Shown here: positions 1 to 8,276 of the stretch, piece after piece | Numbering within the stretch: the first letter of the stretch is position 1 | How the letters are laid out: each line of letters begins with the position of its first letter | From: Paenibacillus campinasensis | GTDB taxonomy: Bacteria; Bacillota; Bacilli; Paenibacillales; Paenibacillaceae | Assembly: GCF_002272015.1 (NCBI RefSeq) | Contig: NZ_NPBY01000038.1 | Span: 1-64,000, forward strand | Length of the DNA: 64,000 nucleotides | Direction: 5' to 3' | The notes under the pieces: model-generated | The model's input: only the letters and a program-made list of their open reading frames with translations | Database searches by the model: none | Told to the model about the DNA's origin: nothing | Position numbers and translations under genes: made by a program

Positions 1-40
1 AGGTTTCTGCCTTGAACCGGGCAGAGGCGCTGTATACAAA

Positions 41-90
41 AAAAGGATGCCTCGCAAGGGCCATGATAGGCCCTCTGAGTCATCCCTTTA
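41..90 (-). terminator. Intrinsic terminator of the MetE-like gene
   Basis: On the minus strand an imperfect stem (inner arms AGGGCC at 57-62 and GGCCCT at 69-74, outer arms GGATG and CATCC) is followed by seven T residues. It lies 30 bases past the stop of the MetE-like gene, which is transcribed leftward. Confidence 0.75.
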
Positions 91-121
91 TTAGCTCAAT
101 GATGCGGATGGTTATCCGAAC

Positions 122-1282
122 TTACTTGTTCCAGTATTGCTTGGCAATCTTTTGACCCTGATCGATCTTCGCCCATTGCTGGGCTTCGCTTAGCTCATTA
201 CCGCCATCGCAGGATGCAAAGCCGCATTGATGCGAGAGCAGCAGTCGATCCTTATCAAGGATTTTGGAGGCTTCGTTAAGCAGACGGATGACGCGTTCCT
301 CATCATCCAGCGTGCTTGTTTTGGAGGACAGCAGGCCTAGAACAATTTCGGTTTCCGGTCTGTCCTTGAACACCTCCAGTGCCTCAATTGAACCTGCACG
401 ATCATCATCCCACTCCAGGAAGAAGCGGTCATATTTCAATTGCTTCAGGAACAGGTTGGCAATTTTCGCATAGGATCCACCGCCCATGTTGCGGGAATCG
501 TAGTTCCCCCGGCAGTTGTGCGTCCACATTTTCAAGCCCAGGCTATGTCCGAAGTCAATCAAAGTATTGTTAATATCAATGAATTCCGTGGCCAGACCCT
601 GTACTTCCTCTTGGTTAACATGCTCCCCGGTAAACGGAGAGTTCGGGTTGTCGTCTGCAAACAGCTCCCACAAGCAATCATCGAATTGCAGGATCTTGCC
701 GCCTGCCGCAGCGAATTCTGACACAAATTCCTTATAGGCCTTCACCAGGCCCGCTTTGAGCTCCTGCTTGTTCTGATACACAGCATCGGTGCCGCCAATG
801 TTATCCGACCAGGACAGCTCACCGTAGATATGCGAAGGGGACGGCACACAAAGTTTCGTTTGGTGATCGCCTGCGAAATCCTGCAGCTGCTTGAACAGCT
901 TGATGAAATGATGGTTCTTGCCGCTCAGCGGGCCCGTAATGCGCAGCCCAATATCCTTGCGTGTCTCATATTTCGAGGTTCCGTCCACATCCCGGAAATA
1001 GTAGCCGTGGTCGGCGATATAACGCTCAACTCCAGCAAAGCCCCATACAAAATCCAGATGCCACATCGACTTGGAGAACTCGCCGTCTGTAACCACCGAC
1101 AGGTTGTGCTCGATCTCTTTCTTAACGACCTGCTTGATCGCCTCTGTCTCACACTCGGCATACCCTTCAAAATCCTCATAAAACGGGTATCGTATATCGT
1201 CACGATGTTCAATCTGTGTTTTATATTTCAGCAGTTCTTCCGGACGCAGCAAACTTCCCACGATTTGAAACTTATCCGTCAT
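122..1282 (-). CDS. Cobalamin-independent methionine synthase C-domain protein (YxjG/YxjH type)
   Basis: This 386-residue protein resembles the stand-alone MetE C-terminal barrel family, which includes Bacillus YxjG/YxjH. It is about half the length of full MetE and lacks the N-terminal half. Visible family motifs include VTDGEFSK near residue 65, FDDCLWE near 200, WTHNCRGNY near 252 and LLSHQCGFASCDGG near 348. The His-Cys pairs in the last two are candidate zinc ligands. Family members are thought to transfer methyl groups to thiols in methionine metabolism, but the methyl donor and acceptor here are unknown. The gene is monocistronic, with a hairpin terminator just downstream. Its start is followed upstream by an untranslated stretch in which I saw no S-box or T-box motif. 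Confidence 0.85.
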   Translation of the reverse strand: MTDKFQIVGSLLRPEELLKYKTQIEHRDDIRYPFYEDFEGYAECETEAIKQVVKKEIEHNLSVVTDGEFSKSMWHLDFVWGFAGVERYIADHGYYFRDVDGTSKYETRKDIGLRITGPLSGKNHHFIKLFKQLQDFAGDHQTKLCVPSPSHIYGELSWSDNIGGTDAVYQNKQELKAGLVKAYKEFVSEFAAAGGKILQFDDCLWELFADDNPNSPFTGEHVNQEEVQGLATEFIDINNTLIDFGHSLGLKMWTHNCRGNYDSRNMGGGSYAKIANLFLKQLKYDRFFLEWDDDRAGSIEALEVFKDRPETEIVLGLLSSKTSTLDDEERVIRLLNEASKILDKDRLLLSHQCGFASCDGGNELSEAQQWAKIDQGQKIAKQYWNK

Positions 1283-1383
1283 GTAAATCCCCCCATGTAT
1301 TGTATATCGAGAATCATATCATGAGGAGCTGCGTTAGAAGGCATACCAATAAATCATAACTAGCTATAGGTAAAAACTATAAC

Positions 1384-1410
1384 AAAAAGGATACGGAGTT
1401 CTCCGTATCC
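1384..1410 (-). terminator. Intrinsic terminator
   Basis: Perfect 10-bp arms GGATACGGAG and CTCCGTATCC (1389-1410) are followed on the minus strand by TTTTT. The hairpin lies 15 bases past the stop of the gene at 1426-1995. Confidence 0.85.
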
Positions 1411-1425
1411 AGAGAAGTATATGGC

Positions 1426-1995
1426 TCACAGCATACTCCGCCGCAGCTCATAAAAGTACTGCACAGCGGGATGCTTTAGCTTCATTGTCTCCGCCATGTT
1501 CAGCATTCGCTTTTTGCCAACACGCCTGTCCATCAAAGCTAGAATATTCAACAGGATGTCACGGCTCTCCAGGCTTTCCTCTATCGAAGTCGCTAAATAC
1601 GCCGTCGCTGCTACGGTAAAGTTGGATTTGCTTAATGCGGTCTGGGCGGACAGAAGCTCCTTGGCAAGTTCGGTTATTTTGCGGTTTCTTGCAATCACCT
1701 GCAGACGATCCTCGGGAACGGTTCCTTTCGTATCCTTTCGGACCGCTTCGATTTCATCTGGGGTGACAGGAACCTGGATATTCGGGTCATTCTTGATTTC
1801 CTGCTCGGTCTGATACCAACGTATAGGGCCTGCTGTATCACTCATATTGAGCACATTCTTCTTATCGACGGCCAGATAACAAATGCCGGGTTTATCCGGC
1901 AGATAACGATAACTGGTTGCCCGGTACTCGACCCTTCCATTTAACGAGGGAGAGAGAAAGCTCTCCAGCTGCTGCTTTAATTTGCTCCAGGACAT
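1426..1995 (-). CDS. Conserved hypothetical protein, SF0329-like
   Basis: A 189-residue soluble protein beginning MSWSKLKQQLESFL. I place the start at 1995 because AGGAGG lies 4 bases upstream of this ATG; the frame is open for 14 further codons but no better site is seen there. The N-terminal third (NGRVEYRATSYRYLPDK) and the central AVDKKNVLNMSD segment match my memory of the SF0329 family of unknown function. The C-terminal half is charged and helical (residues 95-189). There is no signal peptide, membrane segment or obvious catalytic motif. It is a single gene with its own terminator. I do not assign a function. Confidence 0.6.
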   Translation of the reverse strand: MSWSKLKQQLESFLSPSLNGRVEYRATSYRYLPDKPGICYLAVDKKNVLNMSDTAGPIRWYQTEQEIKNDPNIQVPVTPDEIEAVRKDTKGTVPEDRLQVIARNRKITELAKELLSAQTALSKSNFTVAATAYLATSIEESLESRDILLNILALMDRRVGKKRMLNMAETMKLKHPAVQYFYELRRSML

Positions 1996-2082
1996 GGATC
2001 CTCCTATGTAACAATATTTCCTTTGCATAAAGTTCAACCAAATTGCGAACGCGGCATCATAGGCGCTGTTCTTCCGATATGG

Positions 2083-2088
2083 TATAAT
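2083..2088 (+). promoter_or_regulatory. Extended -10 promoter of the toxin gene
   Basis: TATAAT preceded by TGG (extended -10) at 2080-2088, about 65 bases upstream of the small toxin ORF. No good -35 box is visible, which is tolerable with an extended -10. Confidence 0.5.
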
Positions 2089-2152
2089 TAACCATACAAC
2101 AGAATGGCTGTTATGGGCGGTCGGCTAGTCTCCCGGAAGGGAGGTGATGCCT

Positions 2153-2266
2153 GTGGAGGTTAAGGATGCTTTGACATTAATGATGCAATTCGGTTCGCTG
2201 CTTGTCACGCTTATCGGATTGGTCGTCACGATTGTCTTGGCATTGAACCAAAACAAAAAGAAATAG
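2153..2266 (+). CDS. Small hydrophobic type I toxin (holin-like, Hol_Tox type)
   Basis: A 37-residue peptide too short for most gene callers. It starts at GTG, with GGAGGT seven bases upstream. An ATG at 2147, two codons earlier in the same frame, sits almost on the Shine-Dalgarno and is less likely. The sequence has a short acidic N-terminus (EVKDALTLMMQFG), one membrane helix of about 19 residues (SLLVTLIGLVVTIVLAL) and a basic tail (NQNKKK). This is the layout of the putative holin-like toxins of Firmicutes (PF16935) and of the Fst/TxpA/Bsr group. Such peptides insert in the membrane and are silenced by a convergent antisense RNA, which also appears to be present downstream. The family match rests on pattern, not a search. 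Confidence 0.75.
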   Translation: MEVKDALTLMMQFGSLLVTLIGLVVTIVLALNQNKKK

Positions 2267-2370
2267 GCCGCCCTAGGCAAAGGTGACGACCTATTTCTGA
2301 ACCTTGTACAGCCTACCGCCCTTAAAAGCGGCTGTTGTCAGGAGTGGGGATGTTAGCAGCATCCTCGCTC
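2257..2370 (-). ncRNA. Candidate antisense antitoxin RNA convergent with the toxin mRNA
   Basis: A minus-strand -10 box TATAAT lies at 2377-2382. Transcription from about 2370 would run toward the toxin gene and stop at a hairpin whose arms are AAATAGG (2261-2267) and CCTATTT (2290-2296). On the minus strand this hairpin is followed by CTTTTTGTTTT. The hairpin overlaps the toxin stop codon and could serve both transcripts, so the RNAs would overlap over the toxin 3' end. This is the classic layout of Fst/TxpA-type type I toxin-antitoxin pairs. The -35 box is weak. Confidence 0.55.
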
Positions 2371-2459
2371 CACTTTATTATATACATATTGTACCATAAA
2401 ATTACCCCGCATTGTAACTGCAGAAAAGTCCGAGATCCATTCCGGTGCGACGAACGCCC

Positions 2460-3629
2460 CTATAACAGCGTCTCCGTCGTCAGCGTAAAACCTTCAATGA
2501 CGGCATCCTCATCGACCTCAATCAGAATGCAGCGTTTCCCCTGGTAGTTCACCTGCTTCACATACCTTAAATCCTGCGGGCTGAGCGAGATCGTGGCGAC
2601 CTTCGTATTAATCTTAATCGACTTGGACGAAAATTTAGGAATCACACTGCTCGCCTTCAGTTCATAATTCCGGTCATCCACCACCGTCTCGAACGCTCGC
2701 TCCACCTTTTCCGGTGTCACGTCCTCCACACCGCTGACGGTCAGCACGCGCTCCACATCTTTATAATCCAGCCTCGGCGGCTCTTCCGCCTCTTGGTTGC
2801 TTTCAATGACAGCGTTGATTTCCTCATATACATGGGCGAGCGTAGCGGCGTCGAGCTGTTCGCCCGCCACTTCCTTCACGATCTCCTCGAAGACGCCCCG
2901 CTCCTCCATGGCGGTCATAGACCTTTCGGCATTCAATACCTGCTCGATGAAATGCGGGTTCGGATCATTCGATTTGCCCGTGCAGTACAGAATGCGATTC
3001 ACATCGGAATAATTGTCCGTCACGCTGGGGTAGAAGAACCCCTGCTCCGGTGTACTCAATTTAATAATCGGATCCACGATGACATTGTACTTGAATTCCT
3101 TCTCTACATAATCGAACAGGAGCGTCTTCCGGTGCTTCTCGGTGGAATTGACGCTGCACAGGATGAATGGATGCCCGAACACCTCATCCTTGCCGGTCTC
3201 CTCGGCTTCCTCATTCCGGGCCTTGGTCGGACGGTAGTAAGTTCCGCGAACGAACGTTACAACCGTATCCCGTTCATACTTGGTATCCTCCATCATTTTG
3301 TCCACTAACATCAGCATCAGGTCCTGCCACTCTTCCGGATCTCCTGTCGACAGCCCTTGGTGGAGCATCACCCGCGTCGGTTCCCCCGTATCCGCCTGAA
3401 ACTTCAATTCGAACAGCTTATGATCCAGTTCACCGGTCAGCAGCTTTTTGAAATTGCCCATGTACAGCTCCTGCTTCTCCCGGTCCAACAATTCGAACGG
3501 CTGCCGCTCCCAGTGATAGATTTCATTCGTTTCCTTCATAATGTATACGTTCAGAATGTCGTCGATCTTCAGCAGATCGTTATCGAGCTTAAATTGCTTG
3601 CGTATATGTGCGACTTCCTTCTTGATCAT
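2460..3629 (-). CDS. DUF4317 family protein
   Basis: A 389-residue cytoplasmic protein matching DUF4317 in length and in its characteristic opening (MIKKEVAHIRKQFKLDND, then YIMKETNEIYHWE). The family is common in Firmicutes and has no established function. No membrane segment, Walker motif or metal site is evident. The segment around residues 120-150 (DTVVTFVRGTYYRPTK) is the best conserved part in my memory. An AGGAG sits about 14 bases upstream of the ATG, a rather long spacing. The gene appears monocistronic; the 360 bases upstream of it carry no other gene. Confidence 0.8.
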   Translation of the reverse strand: MIKKEVAHIRKQFKLDNDLLKIDDILNVYIMKETNEIYHWERQPFELLDREKQELYMGNFKKLLTGELDHKLFELKFQADTGEPTRVMLHQGLSTGDPEEWQDLMLMLVDKMMEDTKYERDTVVTFVRGTYYRPTKARNEEAEETGKDEVFGHPFILCSVNSTEKHRKTLLFDYVEKEFKYNVIVDPIIKLSTPEQGFFYPSVTDNYSDVNRILYCTGKSNDPNPHFIEQVLNAERSMTAMEERGVFEEIVKEVAGEQLDAATLAHVYEEINAVIESNQEAEEPPRLDYKDVERVLTVSGVEDVTPEKVERAFETVVDDRNYELKASSVIPKFSSKSIKINTKVATISLSPQDLRYVKQVNYQGKRCILIEVDEDAVIEGFTLTTETLL

Positions 3630-3991
3630 AGTGTGTCAGACAACTCCTAGAAAGTTAAATTGGCTCTACCAGTATATACGATATACACCCCCTTCGCTAG
3701 CGAAGCTGAACGACTTGCCTGCCGATTCAACAAGCTCTCTCATTTGATTACTATATTTAACCAGTCAGTATAGCCCTCTTGTAGCAGCCAGTTCATAGAA
3801 CTGTCATAGAGCGTATGCCAAAGATTTCATTTGTGAAAAAATGACACCATTTGAGGGTAGCACAAAATTCCACCGCCTGTGTATGGCCGTGGAATGATAT
3901 GATGGGGGGACTGGATACCGGGTCATAGCGCCCCCCTCTTCTTCTTTCCGCCAAAGCGAACCCCAACATCCTCGCTGACCCGCCGTGTTAC
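3630..3991. other. Intergenic region without a recognised gene
   Basis: This stretch between two leftward genes shows no convincing ORF and no RNA gene. A run of G at about 3904-3909 and a run of C at about 3931-3936 could pair as the stem of a terminator for the reductase gene, but the loop is long and the T tract poor. The upstream part presumably carries the DUF4317 promoter. Confidence 0.4.
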
Positions 3992-4570
3992 TTAATGATC
4001 CTTACCATAATTAAGCCCCAGGCGGTAAGCCTGATTCAGCAGCATGTCATAGTGCTCAGGCTTGGAATCCAGGGTCTCGTATAGGAGTTCCACCTTGGAA
4101 TTGGACACACCGCAATAATCGGCAATGCCCACATTCAGCAGATGGGTGATCATTTCATCATAGTTGCGCTTTTGCATCTGCTCCTTCGATACGCCTGCCA
4201 GACCGATCCACAACACATGCTCATGATGAAGGTGGTTGGCCCCGTAAGCAAACCCATTGTTCCAGACGCGGTCAATATATCCCTTTAACATCGCCGGCAA
4301 ATGCCACCACCAGACTGGAAAAACAAACGCCAGCGCATCATGCGCCTTCATCCGGTTGATTTCCTTCTCTACTTCAGGAGAGAAGATCTGTTCCGAAGCG
4401 GTCCAATCGGGCTCATCTGCGCCTTGCAGAACCGGATCAAAACCAATCCTGTGCAAATCCAGCACCTCCGCCTCATGACCCGCCTCAGCAAGACCTTGTA
4501 CGAACCGATCAGCCACCTTGAAGGTCAAGGAATCCTGCCTCGGATGTGAAACGACAGTTAACACGTTCAT
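3992..4570 (-). CDS. NAD(P)H-dependent oxidoreductase, flavodoxin-like quinone reductase
   Basis: A 192-residue protein of the flavodoxin-like NAD(P)H dehydrogenase (quinone) fold (PF02525, KefF/MdaB/YwrO-like). The N-terminal strand and phosphate loop (LTVVSHPRQDSLTFKVAD) would bind FMN or FAD phosphate. The segment FVFPVWWWHLPAMLKGYID near residues 83-101 is the typical quinone-reductase loop. The expected activity is two-electron reduction of quinones or azo and nitro compounds. It is divergently paired with an HxlR regulator at 4851. That arrangement, seen for example with YodB and its reductases in Bacillus, suggests induction by electrophiles or quinones. This is inference from context. 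Confidence 0.88.
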   Translation of the reverse strand: MNVLTVVSHPRQDSLTFKVADRFVQGLAEAGHEAEVLDLHRIGFDPVLQGADEPDWTASEQIFSPEVEKEINRMKAHDALAFVFPVWWWHLPAMLKGYIDRVWNNGFAYGANHLHHEHVLWIGLAGVSKEQMQKRNYDEMITHLLNVGIADYCGVSNSKVELLYETLDSKPEHYDMLLNQAYRLGLNYGKDH

Positions 4571-4850
4571 GATGGTATCCCCACTACCTTTCGCAATCGC
4601 TCATTTCTAGCCATGATCCCTGGCTGATGCTATTATAAACAGTAAGAAACGGGGCTGGAAGAACGCACTTTGAAGTGCTATAGGGAGATGCAGGTGCCCT
4701 AGGAACATGGAGGTGCCCTGCGGTAATTCCCCTTGCAGCGACAAAGGGACGACCTTGACCTAAGGGACCTGACCTAAGGAGCGTATGGATCCCATGGATT
4801 CGGCGGGTTGTTCCGAGCCCAACTCAGCCTTTTAACGGAGGTTTAAGCGA
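4571..4850. promoter_or_regulatory. Divergent promoter region with two direct-repeat pairs
   Basis: The 280 bases between the reductase and the HxlR gene hold AGGTGCCCT twice (4692-4700, 4711-4719) and GACCTAAGG twice (4757-4765, 4771-4779). Their spacings of 19 and 14 bases are compatible with operator half-sites, but HxlR operators are usually inverted repeats. I assign no specific site. Confidence 0.3.
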
Positions 4851-5231
4851 ATGCGTGAACAGATGGATGATTCCGTTCAGAAGAAGTATCAAATCGGCGT
4901 GGAAGCCGCTTTAGAAGTCATGGGTGGAAAGTGGAAGCCGCTCATTATATATCATTTGATGACAGGACGGAAACGGACGTCCGAGCTGCGCCGGTTAATT
5001 CCCGGAATTACTCAGAAAATGCTGACCACGCAGCTCAGAGGTCTGGAGAAGGATGAGATCATTACACGCCAGGTGTATAATGAAGTCCCTCCGAAAGTGG
5101 AGTATGAGTTAACGCCCTACGGCTGGGGATTGAAGCCCGCGCTGGACCATCTATGCTATTGGGGTGAAGATCATCTGGATAAAATATATGGAGATAAATC
5201 CAAGGTGCTGGAGGAGTTCCATGACTCATGA
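4851..5231 (+). CDS. HxlR family winged-helix transcriptional regulator
   Basis: A 126-residue HxlR/DUF24 regulator. Hallmarks are the opening ALEVMGGKWKPLIIYHL (residues 20-36), the recognition-helix region RKRTSELRRLIPGITQKMLT (41-60) and the wing KVEYELTPYG (82-91). These proteins bind DNA as dimers and often sense electrophiles or oxidants through an N-terminal cysteine. Here the only cysteine I see is in HLCYWG near residue 104, so thiol sensing of the YodB/HypR type is not obvious. The divergent reductase gene is the likely target. Start chosen at ATG 4851, with GGAG eleven bases upstream. Confidence 0.88.
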   Translation: MREQMDDSVQKKYQIGVEAALEVMGGKWKPLIIYHLMTGRKRTSELRRLIPGITQKMLTTQLRGLEKDEIITRQVYNEVPPKVEYELTPYGWGLKPALDHLCYWGEDHLDKIYGDKSKVLEEFHDS

Positions 5232-5265
5232 GCCGCGCGCTCATCCGGATCTCTCCTCCTGTAGC

Positions 5266-6711
5266 CTAATTCGCCAATCGTCCCCTCACCCTGTATCCCG
5301 CGATATTCATCGATACATTGATATGAAACTCCAGATCCATCCCGCCCCCATCCAGGAAAGTCATCATATACGTCACCACATAAGGTGTCTCAATATAGAA
5401 CAAGGTTAACTGAAGTGTGTTCTCATTCTGCCAGACGGCGTAGGTTACAACCTCCTGCCGATGCAAGGCCAAATCTTTATGAAAGACATCCTGTGTATGC
5501 ATCGGCCCTGAATAATCAAAAGGCAGCACATGATCCGGCTCATCTGCATAAGTCATGACAAGCTCCAGCTGCTGCGCTTCCTTGAGATAGAAGGCAACGG
5601 TTCGCAATCCACGCGGGTTATCGTCCATTAGGTAGCGGCTGGCATGCACAAGGGGCAAGCGGACGGGGACCGGCTGAGGCGCAGGGACCCGGCTGCGGAG
5701 ATGGGCCAGCCGTTGCTGCAGCTCGGCATGCGTTTGCGGGTTATAGGTTACGCCGCTGTCCAAGCGATCGATAATATACGCATAGATCAGATCCAGAAGG
5801 GTCTGGAGCGGCTGCATGCTCTTGAAGCTGGAGGTGGCGGCTATGACGATATTTTCCTTAGGCGCTACAAAACATAACTGACCAAACCCGCCATCCCCCC
5901 GGTAACACCCGCGCCGGCATATATGAAACTGGTAGCCATAGCCCTGGGCGGAATCGATGCGCACTGCCCCGGCACGATTGTCGCTTTGTTCGGTGGTCGC
6001 CAGCTCCAGAAACCGCTCGGAAACTACCCTTTTACCCGCGTAGACACCTCGGTTCGCAAGCATCAGACCAAATTTGGCGATATCTTCGGTTGTCATGCTA
6101 AGTCCCATGCCGCCGGCCGTGATGCCGAGAGGGCAAGTCTCCCAGACTGGATGCTGGATTCCGAGCGGTTCGAATAGTCTGGGCATCAGATAATCCATCA
6201 TATCCTGGCCGGTCGCCTGCTTAATGATCGCCGACAGCATATAGGTTGAGTGCGTGCTGTAGCGGTAGTGAGTCCCCGGTTCATGCTCGACATCCAGAGC
6301 CAGATAGGCGGTTACCCAGTCCTGCTCCTTCGCCACTTGATCATAGATGTTATCATGGTGCCCTGCGTTCATGGACAACAGGTGATGCACGGTCATCTTG
6401 GCGAGATTCGGTGAGATGACATCCGGACACTGGTCGGGGAAGAAAGAGATCACAGGATCGTCCAGGTTCAGGAATCCCTCATCGGATGCGATGCCTACGG
6501 CGATGGCGGTGAAGCTTTTGCTAAGGGAAAATAATAATTGCGGGGTATCCCGCCGATACGGCGGCCGCCAGAATTGAGCGGTAGCCTTGCCATCCTGCAG
6601 CAGCACAAAGCTGTTCACCTCCAATTGCAGCTGCTCCAAGCGGTTCACAAATTCGATGAGCGCTTGCGAGGACAGTCGATGATTCTCAGGGATATCTGTG
6701 ATTAGTGCCAA
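5266..6711 (-). CDS. Serine hydrolase of the beta-lactamase/transpeptidase fold
   Basis: A 481-residue protein of the class C beta-lactamase-like family (PF00144). The nucleophile motif SxxK appears as LFSLSKSFTAIAVG near residue 83, and the second motif as YRYSTHSTYM near 150 (Tyr present, usual Asn replaced). Residues 1-320 form the hydrolase domain. The roughly 150-residue C-terminal extension is beta-rich, as in the YbbE/EstB-like group. There is no signal peptide, so it is probably cytoplasmic, with esterase or D-amino-peptidase activity more likely than antibiotic hydrolysis. Translation most likely starts at TTG 6711, which has GGAGG eight bases upstream. The gene converges on the HxlR gene with a gap of only 34 bases. 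Confidence 0.85.
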   Translation of the reverse strand: MALITDIPENHRLSSQALIEFVNRLEQLQLEVNSFVLLQDGKATAQFWRPPYRRDTPQLLFSLSKSFTAIAVGIASDEGFLNLDDPVISFFPDQCPDVISPNLAKMTVHHLLSMNAGHHDNIYDQVAKEQDWVTAYLALDVEHEPGTHYRYSTHSTYMLSAIIKQATGQDMMDYLMPRLFEPLGIQHPVWETCPLGITAGGMGLSMTTEDIAKFGLMLANRGVYAGKRVVSERFLELATTEQSDNRAGAVRIDSAQGYGYQFHICRRGCYRGDGGFGQLCFVAPKENIVIAATSSFKSMQPLQTLLDLIYAYIIDRLDSGVTYNPQTHAELQQRLAHLRSRVPAPQPVPVRLPLVHASRYLMDDNPRGLRTVAFYLKEAQQLELVMTYADEPDHVLPFDYSGPMHTQDVFHKDLALHRQEVVTYAVWQNENTLQLTLFYIETPYVVTYMMTFLDGGGMDLEFHINVSMNIAGYRVRGRLAN

Positions 6712-6831
6712 TATGGACGCCTCCTGCCTTTTACTTCTTTATGCCATTTCAATCCTCATAGAAGGATAGTACATGAATTGACCGAAACTCCCCGTCCGGA
6801 ACAACCACCCGGCCGCGCTGAAAAATTTTCA

Positions 6832-6861
6832 TTGAAAAGTGGATAAACGGCATGGTATAGT
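6832..6861 (+). promoter_or_regulatory. Sigma-A-type promoter of the GNAT gene
   Basis: TTGAAA (6832-6837), an 18-base spacer and TATAGT (6856-6861) preceded by TGG, 28 bases upstream of the ATG at 6889. Confidence 0.6.
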
Positions 6862-6888
6862 GATTGGAAATATTTTCATGGAGTTGAG

Positions 6889-7476
6889 ATGATGCGTACT
6901 CTTCCGATCGATCCTTTATTGCTGGACTTCCCTGAAAGTTTTGAGAGCGAACGACTGTTGATTCGTGCCCCGCTATGGGGAGATGGTGCGGCGGTCAACG
7001 AGGCGGTCCGTGAAAGTGTCGAGGAATTACGACCATGGATGCCCTGGGCGCAGACCGTTCCGACCATCGAGGAATCCGAACTTAGCATTCGGCGAGCGAG
7101 GGTGCATTTTTTGGAGCGCAAGGACATGAGGCTGCATCTCGTGCATAAGGACACAGGACAGCTCATCGGCAGCAGCGGGCTTCACCGCATGAATTGGAAG
7201 TCGCGGAGCTTTGAGATCGGGTATTGGGTGCGCACTTCTTGTCAACAACAAGGCTATATCACCGAAGCCGTACATGCCATAACCCACTTTGCCATCCGCG
7301 AACTGCAAGCGAGCCGGATCGAGATCCGGTGCGATTCGCGCAATACGCGAAGCCGCCGTGTCGCGGAGCGGGCAGGCTTCACCTTAGACGGCATTCTCCG
7401 GCAAGATATGCTGGACGTCCAAGGCGCGCTGAGAGATACGATGGTATTCTCCAAAGTACGCGGAGTTGAATTCTAG
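6889..7476 (+). CDS. GNAT N-acetyltransferase, RimJ/RimL type
   Basis: A 195-residue acetyltransferase. The substrate strand segment SESERLLIRAPLWGD-like N-terminus (residues 17-32), IGYWVRTSCQQQGYITEAV (113-131, the acetyl-CoA pyrophosphate loop with QxxGY) and RCDSRNTRSRRVAERAGF (147-164) are typical of the RimJ/RimL/YdaF group. Members acetylate the alpha-amino groups of ribosomal proteins or small amines; the substrate here cannot be told. GGAG lies 5 bases upstream of the first of two tandem ATG codons (6889 and 6892). The gene is single, with a promoter and a terminator of its own. Confidence 0.85.
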   Translation: MMRTLPIDPLLLDFPESFESERLLIRAPLWGDGAAVNEAVRESVEELRPWMPWAQTVPTIEESELSIRRARVHFLERKDMRLHLVHKDTGQLIGSSGLHRMNWKSRSFEIGYWVRTSCQQQGYITEAVHAITHFAIRELQASRIEIRCDSRNTRSRRVAERAGFTLDGILRQDMLDVQGALRDTMVFSKVRGVEF

Positions 7477-7503
7477 GAGAATATGCATACCGCGCTGGGA
7501 TGA

Positions 7504-7526
7504 AGAGGGGAGCCCTCCCCTCTTTT
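7504..7526 (+). terminator. Intrinsic terminator after the GNAT gene
   Basis: Arms AGAGGGG and CCCCTCT around a short loop are followed by TTTT, 28 bases past the stop codon. The hairpin could also act on the convergent gene at 7545. Confidence 0.75.
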
Positions 7527-7544
7527 GCAGCGCAGGGAGTATCT

Positions 7545-8051
7545 TTATTTCACCCGCTTGATCGATACCGATTGATCCGGGAAATGCAGCACCACATTCC
7601 CGCCGGATGAGAACAGCACCTCGAACGATAGCATCGACTCGTTAACCGGCATAATCTCCTCGTATAACCAGTCGTCGATTTCCGGATGCATCACACACTG
7701 ATCGTTATCATAGTTGAGATGCTGGTACTGAATATAGGACACCTTATCGAAGCAGAGGCACCACAATTCCTCATTCTCTTCGTTATCAATATCACTGGAG
7801 AGCGTGAAATGCACGCTCATATCATGCAGGCTCCGATGTTCAATATCCATCTTGGTCAGACGGTAATCATGAAATCCCCACGAGTTAAAATGGGCATACA
7901 CATCCACGGGCAGCCGGGAAGAAAGCGTCTTCAGAATAGCACTGTAGGCTTCGCGGTTGTGCTGCCACTGCCTGTCCACTTCTTGCCGTTCTTCCTCAGG
8001 AACGTTATCCGTATTCTGCGCTATAAATAAATCATATCGAAAATATTTCAT
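7545..8051 (-). CDS. Conserved hypothetical protein, 168 residues
   Basis: A soluble acidic protein that I do not recognise. It starts MKYFRYDLFIAQ at 8051, with AGGAG nine bases upstream; a GTG two codons earlier overlaps the ribosome site and is less likely. The middle (HFNSWGFHDYRLTKMDI, residues 54-70) and the C-terminal FEVLFSSGGNVVLHF look like the strands of a compact alpha/beta domain. No catalytic motif, signal or membrane helix is seen. It resembles in style the many small Firmicute proteins annotated only as DUFs. It stands alone between two oppositely directed transcription units. Confidence 0.65.
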   Translation of the reverse strand: MKYFRYDLFIAQNTDNVPEEERQEVDRQWQHNREAYSAILKTLSSRLPVDVYAHFNSWGFHDYRLTKMDIEHRSLHDMSVHFTLSSDIDNEENEELWCLCFDKVSYIQYQHLNYDNDQCVMHPEIDDWLYEEIMPVNESMLSFEVLFSSGGNVVLHFPDQSVSIKRVK

Positions 8052-8198
8052 TTCCACTCTCTCCTGTCTGAATCATCTTATCAAGGCGAGTCAGGTTATA
8101 TAGGTGTATATTCATCCACTATAGCTGGGTTTGGGCCGCATTTCAAATTTGCGGTTCGGTGATACGTTCTGCCTAAGCCATATTCAGATAAACAGGAA

Positions 8199-8248
8199 GA
8201 AGCCCCTGCTTCTCTCCACAGTAAAGGTGGCAGAAGAAGCAGAGGCTT
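8199..8248 (-). terminator. Candidate terminator of the flavoprotein reductase gene
   Basis: Arms AAGCCCCTGCTTCT (8200-8213) and AGAAGCAGAGGCTT (8235-8248) form a long stem. The downstream minus-strand sequence is pyrimidine-rich but lacks a clean T run, so termination may be partial. Confidence 0.5.
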
Positions 8249-8276
8249 GTATGGTTGTTATCCGTGCGTACTCGAA

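Noticed and set aside
3900..3950. G-run/C-run pair as terminator of the quinone reductase gene
   Set aside because: The loop is long and there is no T tract on the needed strand.
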